Origin: Escarpia spicata | Taxonomy: Eukaryota > Annelida > Polychaeta > Sabellida > Siboglinidae | Length of the DNA: 64,000 nucleotides | NCBI GenBank assembly: GCA_963995525.1 | Contig: OZ023209.1 | Location: 13,234,864-13,298,863, forward strand | Direction: 5' to 3' | Shown: positions 51,601 to 60,600 of the stretch, piece by piece | How positions within the stretch are numbered: the stretch's first letter is position 1 | Layout: the number at the start of each line of letters is the position of its first letter | The notes under the pieces: generated by a model | What the model was told of the DNA's origin: nothing | Seen by the model: only the letters and a program-made list of their open reading frames with translations | The model's database searches: none | Made by a program: the position numbers and the translations under genes

Positions 51601-54600
51601 TACCTCCTCCCAGGTGCCGAGGTCCACTCACTGTAAATGTACCTCCTCCCAGGTGCCGAGGTCCATTCATTGTAACAGTACCTCCTCCCAGGTGCCAAAG
51701 TCCACTAATTGTAACAGTATCTCCTCCCAGATGTCAAGGTCCACTCACTGTAACTGTACCTCCTCCCAGGTGCCGAGGTCCACTCACTGTAAATGTACCT
51801 CCTCCCAGGTGCCGAGGTCCATTCATTGTAACAGTACCTCCTCCCAGGTGCCGAGGTCCACTCACTGTAAATGTACCTCCTCCCAGGTGCTGAGGTCCAC
51901 TCACTGTAACTGTACCTCCTCCCTGGTGCCGAGGTCCACTCACTGTAACAGTATCTCCTCCCAGATGTCAAGGTCCACTCAGTGTAACTGTACCTCCTCC
52001 CAGGTGCCGAGGTACACTCATTGTAACAGTACCTCCTCCCAGGTACTGAGGTCCATTCAATGTAACAGTACCTCCTCCCAGGTGCCGAGGTCCACTAATT
52101 GTAACAGTATCTCCTCCCAGGTGTCAAGGTCCACTCACTGTAACTGTACCTCCTCCCAGGTGCTGAGGTCCATTCATTGTAACAGTACCTCCTCCCAGGT
52201 GCCGAGGGCCACTCACTGTAACTGTACCTCCTCCCAGGTGCCGAGGTCCACTCATTGTAACTGTACCTCCTCCCAGGTGCCGAGGTCCACTCACTGTAAC
52301 TGTACCTCCTCCCAGGTGCTGAGGTCCATTCATTGTAACCGTACCTCCTCCCAGGTGCCGAGGTCCACTCATTGTAATCGTACCTCCTCACAGGTGCCGA
52401 GGTCCACTCACCTCTTTCTTTGTTCATTCGTTGTCTTCAACCAATGGCCGCTGATCTACCAACTGGCGATGTATTTCAGAAAACACAACGATGGCTGTTT
52501 CTAGTTATTTATCTCTGTGATTGCAATATGCTATGCTTCTCTAGAGGGCCTTTCTCCTACGTAAGAGAACTGAATGGTGATCACTTTTCCAGATGGCACC
52601 ATTGTAAATGTGTGGTTTCTTTCACCATGGATGGATATAACATAGTATAATACTTAAAATTTGATCAAGTGCAATTTCCATTAAAATTCTCAATGTCGTT
52701 GAACGTTACTTTTCCGTCATTACTCATAAGGACATTACTAATTCCTCCTAACAGCTTTCACAATTAATGGTACATCACTAACTGCAAGAAACTAATTCAA
52801 CATTGCAGCCAAAACATGGTGACACCATATACCTACATCATGTGACCTTGGTGAGTGCATGACCTTGACCTCTCACCTGATTTGCAGCTCTCTCGCCTTA
52901 TTCAAGTAAGCCTGACTGTCAGCGAGGTTTTCCTGTTTGTAGTAAACCTTTGACAGCAGGACCATGTATCGACTGTGCTCTATTAATACATCCAGTTCCG
53001 TCGCTGCAAAATAACATAAATTACACGTGAACAATACTGCCACCTATAGAGCATTTTTTCTTAAAGAAAGTCAAATTACTGAATTTTGGGCTGAAGAATT
53101 CTCAATCAGTTGCAAATAAATATATATATATATATATATATATAGATAGATATATATATATATATATGTACAGATCTCATTGGCAGCCTAATTTAACACC
53201 AGCGCCAATGTGTTCAGCAAACAAAAATACTGAATATTATCATCCATCATTTATTTTACTTTACTCAGGGATTCCCTTGGCCTGCGGAAACGGGTCAATG
53301 ACACATTGTACGCTGAAGTGCCCAAAAGACACATACAAAAACGTGTGAGAAATTGAGAGATACATATGTTACGCACTTCGAAGGATTTCTAAATCGAAAT
53401 GTGGTTTTAGCGCCAATCAAAACATGCAACATTTGTTTGATTTTGACCAATCTGTGTCAGTCAGGCTGACAGTGCGTCACCTGAGCTAGATGCAGATCAT
53501 GACTTATTCCATTTCTCTGAATTTAAATCACTACAGAAATCACATTGCATGTTCTGACTTTTAGATATAACATTACTAAGTTGCTATTTTATGACTATGA
53601 TTATAGTATATGGGCCAAAAGTCACAAGTTATATGTTTTTTATGGAAATATGTTGGTCTATTTTGCATGCTAATTAGCCAATATTGACTTATAAATGTTT
53701 ACTAGTAAATAAATAAATTATTAATGCATAAATATTACCCTAATTGATGTTGTTGTACACTTTGCATAAATTATATAAATTTATCTATTCATAATTATGG
53801 ACGTTACAATCTTTTTTTTAAATGTGTTAGTCTGTGAGTTTGCATGCTAATTAGCCAATATTCAGTTATTAATAAAGTTATTCTTACTGTTAAATTACTG
53901 GTTAGGTATATTTTTTATAATTAATGAGGTTCTATGCTTTGAACAAATGATGTAAATATGTTCATAATTAATGTTTAATCAATACTGTTCTTTGAATATT
54001 TTGGATGGTGCTCTCTCGTATGTGAATCATTGTACCCCAATGTTATCAACTGCTCTAGCGTATTTCTCAGTAAAAGCCGCCCAAACCGTGCAGCAGTAGA
54101 CTGTAGCAGCATGACCCATCCACGAAAAATGCGACACACCTAGACTGTATCTAGTTTTGTAACGTTACAGATTTTGAAAAAACCCATTTCTGAGCATGTT
54201 GACAGTCCTGAATAGAATTCAAACAAGTTCAACAATAACATGATTACATGCCTAACATTTAAATGTAATGTTCACACTTACCTGGTTATTTAAGCGATCA
54301 TACTATCATGCAAATTAATTAATAAAACTGTAATCAACTGATTTGGGGCACATAAAATTTCAAAAAGGCAAATAGTTTTATCTCTGATGTGCCGAAAGGG
54401 CACATGCAGGTCTTTTTCCAGAGCGATCCCTGTTTACTTATATTTTATCACAGATTAACTGTTTGAAGGTATGGACACCGGATCGGCAGACAAGTTGCGG
54501 TTTCAGAATTTGTGTCGCAGCCAAAAGAGAGTAACAAATGTACAGGCAATGTGCAGTGAACGAAATTGCCCAAGGTTCGAAACAGCAGTCTGTAGGCGGA

Positions 54601-57600
54601 TTCGAACCACCACCCTCTCGTTTGGCAGTCCGTGCTTTACCGCTCGACTACCGCTCAACAAGCTCTCCCAACTAGGGCTCCTACAACATTACTATACATG
54701 TAGGTACACAGACGTGGTGGATGTGAGTCTCACCATTCTCCTCCTGACTGAGAGCCTGCTTCAGGATCTTCTCTGCTTTGTCAAACTGGCGCAGTCGAAG
54801 CAGCAGTGCCGCCAGGTCATGCCTGCAAACAATCATCATTCAATGCACACTACCAGTTGATGGAGTCTCCGTAATGTAATGCATATGTCTAATGATTTAC
54901 CGTAATGACCATATGTTTTGGGACACTATGTTTTGGGACACTTTTGTAAATGTAATTATTTTTTGTCCCTATGTATTGGTACACCAATTATTTTGTATTT
55001 CTGACAAGCACATATCCACTTTTTTCCACAATGCATACACGTAAATAAAAACCAGTGTATTAATAAAACCTATTACAATCGCAGCTGCCCTGCTATATAC
55101 AACACAAATTTGGGTGATGTCAATTAACATTAGCACCAGCAACGATATGTCGCCCTTCTCTCAGCTACCAGCTGGCCTTTATACATTTAGGAAATGACAC
55201 AATACGCATCTAAAAACCCTAGATTCAGTCCCTGAGTTTGGCTGTAATGTACAAAACTGTGTGATCTCTCAACTGTCTGCATTGACGTTCTGTTGCATTT
55301 CTGCAAGTTTAGCTTCTATATTTTAATAAGAAATGTGTTTCTGTATGTGGCTGGTATGGGGGGTGCAGTAATGCGGGTATGGGCGTTACTGTGGTCAAAT
55401 ACGGTACAACCAGTAAACAGTCTTCGAATAAGTGTGGGAAACTGGTACCAGACAGACTAAACATTTCACATGGCTGAGGATGTAGTCCCTACATATAGCA
55501 TTACTTTCACAGGATATAGGGCCATTCAGCCACTCAAAAATAGTTAGTAGCAGGTTAATAGACGAGGTAACCATGGTGAAGGTAAAAATCCAGGTTAATT
55601 AAACGTCAGGATTCGTTCGTGTCCCTAAGTATTGGGACAGTGAATCTGAGAATTATTTTTGTGCACCCTATGTTTCGGGACAGCTGATAATTTAATTATT
55701 TTGAAGAGTCCCAATACGTACGGTCGTTACAGTAACATCTGTTGCCGTAACATCTATCTGGTGATTTAATATGTACTCATTTAATAAATAAATAATTAAC
55801 ATATTTCTACTGATTTAACATGTGTCTATTGACAGTCTAAAAACTACTGCATGCGAGCGTGCGTGCATGCACACATGACACACGAATGTGGGGACAGAAA
55901 ATTACCAGACGACTGACAATCAGAATTGCTTGACCCCTAATCTGAGAATTGCTAGACCTTAGCCACTGACCGTAGAATTATCTGACTACTGACCATAGAA
56001 TGATCTCACCACTGACCTTAGAACTGCCTGACCACCAGACTTCAAAGCTGCCTCGTAATAGCTGATGGCCTAGAAAGACAAGGAGTCATCAGTCCAAAAA
56101 TATGGATACAATTGTGAAATTTGATTATGTCACATCGTATAACTGGTTCATTTGTCTATAAATTAAACATTTTTAAATGATCTTGATCACATGTTCTACT
56201 GCTAACTTATTACATGGATCAATTACAGTGACTGCAAGACTAAGTTACATACTAGCCACAATTCTGAAGTTTTAATAATGAACGATTATTGTATAATGAA
56301 TCAATAATCGTAGCAATTTTAATATACATGAAAATAACATTTCCCCATTGAATAATCCTACACAATCGTAATCGCTTTATTAAAAACATTGAAGAGAGGC
56401 TGTCTGGCCCAGTACCCAGAATCAGCCGAGGGTGACAATTATTAGCAGGAAGGTCACTGAGTGAGTCGACTTGAATCCGGAAACCTCACAAATAGGCTGG
56501 ACATCAAAAAGGCCTTGTTGTTATCCCAGCCTGAGTATGAAATACTGTCAATAGTGGAAGTTTAAACTCTGAATGTTTTGTCTATAATCTGAACACTGCA
56601 GATGCAACATTCAGATTGTGAAAAATTACTCAGGCTTATTAAAAGCAATTTGGCGAGCAGGATACATTCAACATATTTATTATTGTATGAAGAAAATCGG
56701 AAAAATGAGTAAGAAACAGCTGCGGTTTAACTAAAAAGGAGACAGTCTGTTACTAGTTTTTGATTGATTAATCAATATAGTGTTCTTAAGACAATACTAA
56801 CTATGTTTAAGGTAGTTCCAGCCAAATTGTGTTTAGTAATCCCATAACAATGTTCACAATTTGGAAGATAAGCCCTGAAGCATGATCAAATAGTAGACAA
56901 AACATCCAGTTTCGAAACAAGCTTAACTGGCAATACAGCCTAGTCGGGCTGAGTTAACTGCTATACCCTTTGATGTTCAACAATTCAAAATTTTCCCACA
57001 TTCAACACAGCAGACGTCCTGTTACAAATTACTATGCCCACTAATACCAGGTAGAGGAATTGACTGGCTCCCTTACATATAAGGTCACACAAATGGTGAA
57101 TGTGTGACCTACTGACCTTGCCGTAATTGTGAGTCTTGACTAGGGCCTGACCAATCTTACTGGCCAGACTTACGTCCCGAGGGTTCTTCCTCAGAGCGGC
57201 TTCATAGACTTCTATTGCCTTCTCCGGCTACAGCCAGAAACATGGATACTGGTTAACACTTTACACGCCTACAACGTACAAACTTCCCCAACCGCATCTT
57301 TTGAATGAGCGCTGTTTGAAAATTTCAACTAACAAAGAATTAGTCAGTTGATAGAAAGAATTTGTAGATATATGTAGCATTCTACGCATACACACCCAGA
57401 CACCGGTGGAATTAAATTATCTTTAAAATAAGCACAATTTCCAATGTTAGGAAACAAGGTACAAAAAAGTTAAATGCAAAAAATTAGGTGCACCCACATC
57501 TCAGTGATCTTGTGCGCACTGAAGTGATTTTGAGTGTTTTTTCATCAAATGTTGTGGGTTTTTTATGGAAGCCTCATGGGGGTGCAGTTGGAGGTTTCCA

Positions 57601-60600
57601 AATAAAATACCCCCCAAAACAATCAACCGTGCTATCGGCCTGCTATGTTATATAGATAGATCACAATGTTTTGGACATATAGTACGTCGGGAGAAAGTTA
57701 ATGTGACAACGAAGGCAAAGAGGCTGCTGGTGGAGGGAAAACGTAGCAGGGGACGGCAATGGGTACAAATGAGGGATGTGTTGAGAAAAGGAGGTGACAG
57801 AGATTGTGGAGGAGGGTGCAATGGACAGGGCATCAAGAAGAGAGAATGGGGAACATATGGTCGGAAAAAAGAGGTGGATGAGGAATGAAAGAGCCACTCC
57901 CAATAAGAAATACCAATGACCAACAGTTAGAAGGAGGTGAATAGATAGTGTCGAGTGGTGTAGATGTGTAGCGGGTAGTGTATATGTGTAGCGGGTGGTG
58001 TATATGTGTAGTGGTTGGTGTAGATGTGTAGCGGTTGGTGTAGATGTGTAGCGGGTGGTGTACATGTGTAGCGGTTGATGTACATGTGTAGCGGTTGGTG
58101 TAGATGTGTAGCGATTGGTGTAGATGTGTAGCGGTTGGTGTAGATGTGTAGCGGTTGGTGTAGATGTGTAGTGGGTGGTGTAGATGTGTAGCGGGTGGTG
58201 TAGATGTGTAGTGGTTGATGTAGATGTGTAGCGGTTGGTGTAGATGTGTAGCGGTTGATGTAGATGCGTAGCGGTTGGTGTAGATGTGTAGCGGGTGATG
58301 TAGATGTGTAGCGGTTGGTGTAGATGTCTAGCGGATGGTGTAGATGTGTAGCGGGTGGTGTAGATGTGTAGTGGTTGGTGTAGATGTGTAGCGGTTGGTG
58401 TAGATGTGTAGCGGGTGGTGTAGATGTGTAGGGGGTGGTGTAGATGTGTAGTGGTTGGTGTAGATGTGTAACGGGTGGTGTAGAAGTGCAGCGGGTGGTG
58501 TAGACGTGTAGTGGTTGGTGTAGATGTGTAGTTGTTGGTGTAGATGTATAGTGGTTGGTGTAGATGTGTAATGGGTGGTGTAGAAGTGTAGCGGGTGGTC
58601 TAGATGTGTAGTAGTTGGTGTAGATGTGTAGTGGTTGGTGTAGATGTGTAGCGGGTGGTGTAGATGTGTAGAGGGTGGTGTAGGTGTGTAGTAGTTGGTG
58701 TAGATGTGTAGTGGTTGGTGTAGATGTGTAGCAGGTGGTGTAGATGTGTAGCGGGTGATGTAGATGTGTAGTGGTTGGTGTAGATGTGTAGCGGTTGGTG
58801 TAGATGTGTAGCGGGTGGTGTAGATGTGTAGGGGGTGGTGTAGATGTGTAGTGGTTGGTGTAGATGTGTAACGGGTGGTGTAGAAGTGCAGCGGGTGGTG
58901 TAGACGTGTAGTGGTTGGTGTAGGTGTATAGTAGTTGGTGTAGATGTGTAGTGGTTGGTGTAGATGTGTAGCAGGTGGTGTAGATGTGTAGCGGGTGGTG
59001 TAGATGTGTAATGGTTGGTGTAGATGTGTAGCGGGTGGTCTAGATGTGTAGTGGTTGGTGTAGATGTGTAGTGGTTGGTGTAGATGTGTAGCGGGTGGTG
59101 TAGATGTGTAGAGGGTGGTGTAGGTGTGTAGTAGTTGGTGTAGATGTGTAGTGGTTGGTGTAGATGTGTAGCAGGTGGTGTAGATGTGTAGCGGGTGGTG
59201 TAGATGTGTAATGGTTGGTGTAGATGTGTAGCGGGTGGTGTAGATGTGTAGTGGTTGGTGTAGATGTGTAGTGGTTGGTGTAGATGTGTAGTGGTTGGTG
59301 TAGATGTGTAGTGATTGGTGTAGATGTGTAGTGGTTGGTGTAGATGTGTAGTGGTTGTTGCAGATGTGTAGTGGTTGGTGTAGATGTGGAGCTGTTGGTG
59401 TCACGTCCTACCTCCTGTATGCTCATGTAGGCGTCCCCTAGCAGCAGGTATGTGTGGGTGCTTGGGTACTTGTCCACCAACTCTCTGCAAGCAAGACATC
59501 AACAGGTCACTCACAGGTCACTCACTGGTCACAGGTTAATTGCAGGTCACATGACACTCATATGTTACTTGCAGGTCACACATGGGGCACACAACACTTA
59601 CAGGCAAAGAACACTCACAGGTCACAGGACAATCATGTCACGGGAAATGCACAGGTCATATGACAACCATAGGAGACATGGTACTCATAGGACCTTCATA
59701 TGCTACAGAACAGTCACAGGTCACATGTAACAGGACAATTACAGGTCACAGGACACCCACAGATCACAGGATGCAAGGACAACAAAGGTGATACAAGCTG
59801 CTAAATATGTAGATAGTTATTTGAAGAATGTCTTGTTATATTTTTATACCAAAATTAAGTCATCAAAATATCAAAGATTTCAGGGCAAAATGCAATAAAT
59901 TCCAACTAGAGTTACATTTTTTACTGGAAAAAATTTCATAATTGAAATGTACAAAAAATATTTTGGCCCTTGTTCTCATTGACTGTGATTGTATGGTTGT
60001 TAAGTTATTCCAGTATAATGATTAAATTTTCATTTATGCTCTAAGGATGTACCACAGAAGTGAGATTTTGTATAAAAAAATATTGGTACATCATACTTTG
60101 CCCTGAAATGATACATATTTTAATTTGTGATACTAGTTTGTAAATTACTAACAATTTATTCTCACAACTAGTCTTCCCTAGATGCAAAAATGAGAATATG
60201 CGGCCACGGCACCATGCTGCATATGTATTTTTGTGCTGGCAACAACGCAGGACGAGTGATGATTGGCCTAATGTCTCCTAAGGCATGATGCTAATTACCC
60301 CCCTTTGTCTTTGGTGCTCTTTTGGCACAAGGAACCAATCACCGCGCGGTAATGGCGCTCGGTGGCAGATTGCAATGAGCTCTTCGTTTTGTGAAAGCAG
60401 ACAGAATGGTCACATCAACAATTTTGGCCCTCCCTTCCCTCCCAATTTTTGATAGCATTAGGGACACAATATGTACATCATTGGTGGAAGAGGGGTTGAT
60501 AGCAGATCTCAATGCTTTCCCCATTTTCTTAGTGCAGGTGGATAATGTGTTCACGGGGTTTTGATGCCAAGACAGCTCGCTTCTCTTCCACCGGTGATTT

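Noticed and set aside
51536..52504. 322-aa [13 protein letters not shown] repeat protein
   Set aside because: Product of a 39-bp intronic minisatellite, also open on the other strand. No start context or splice support.
58328..59404. 358-aa [10 protein letters not shown] repeat protein
   Set aside because: Stop-free 20-bp minisatellite read in rotating frames.
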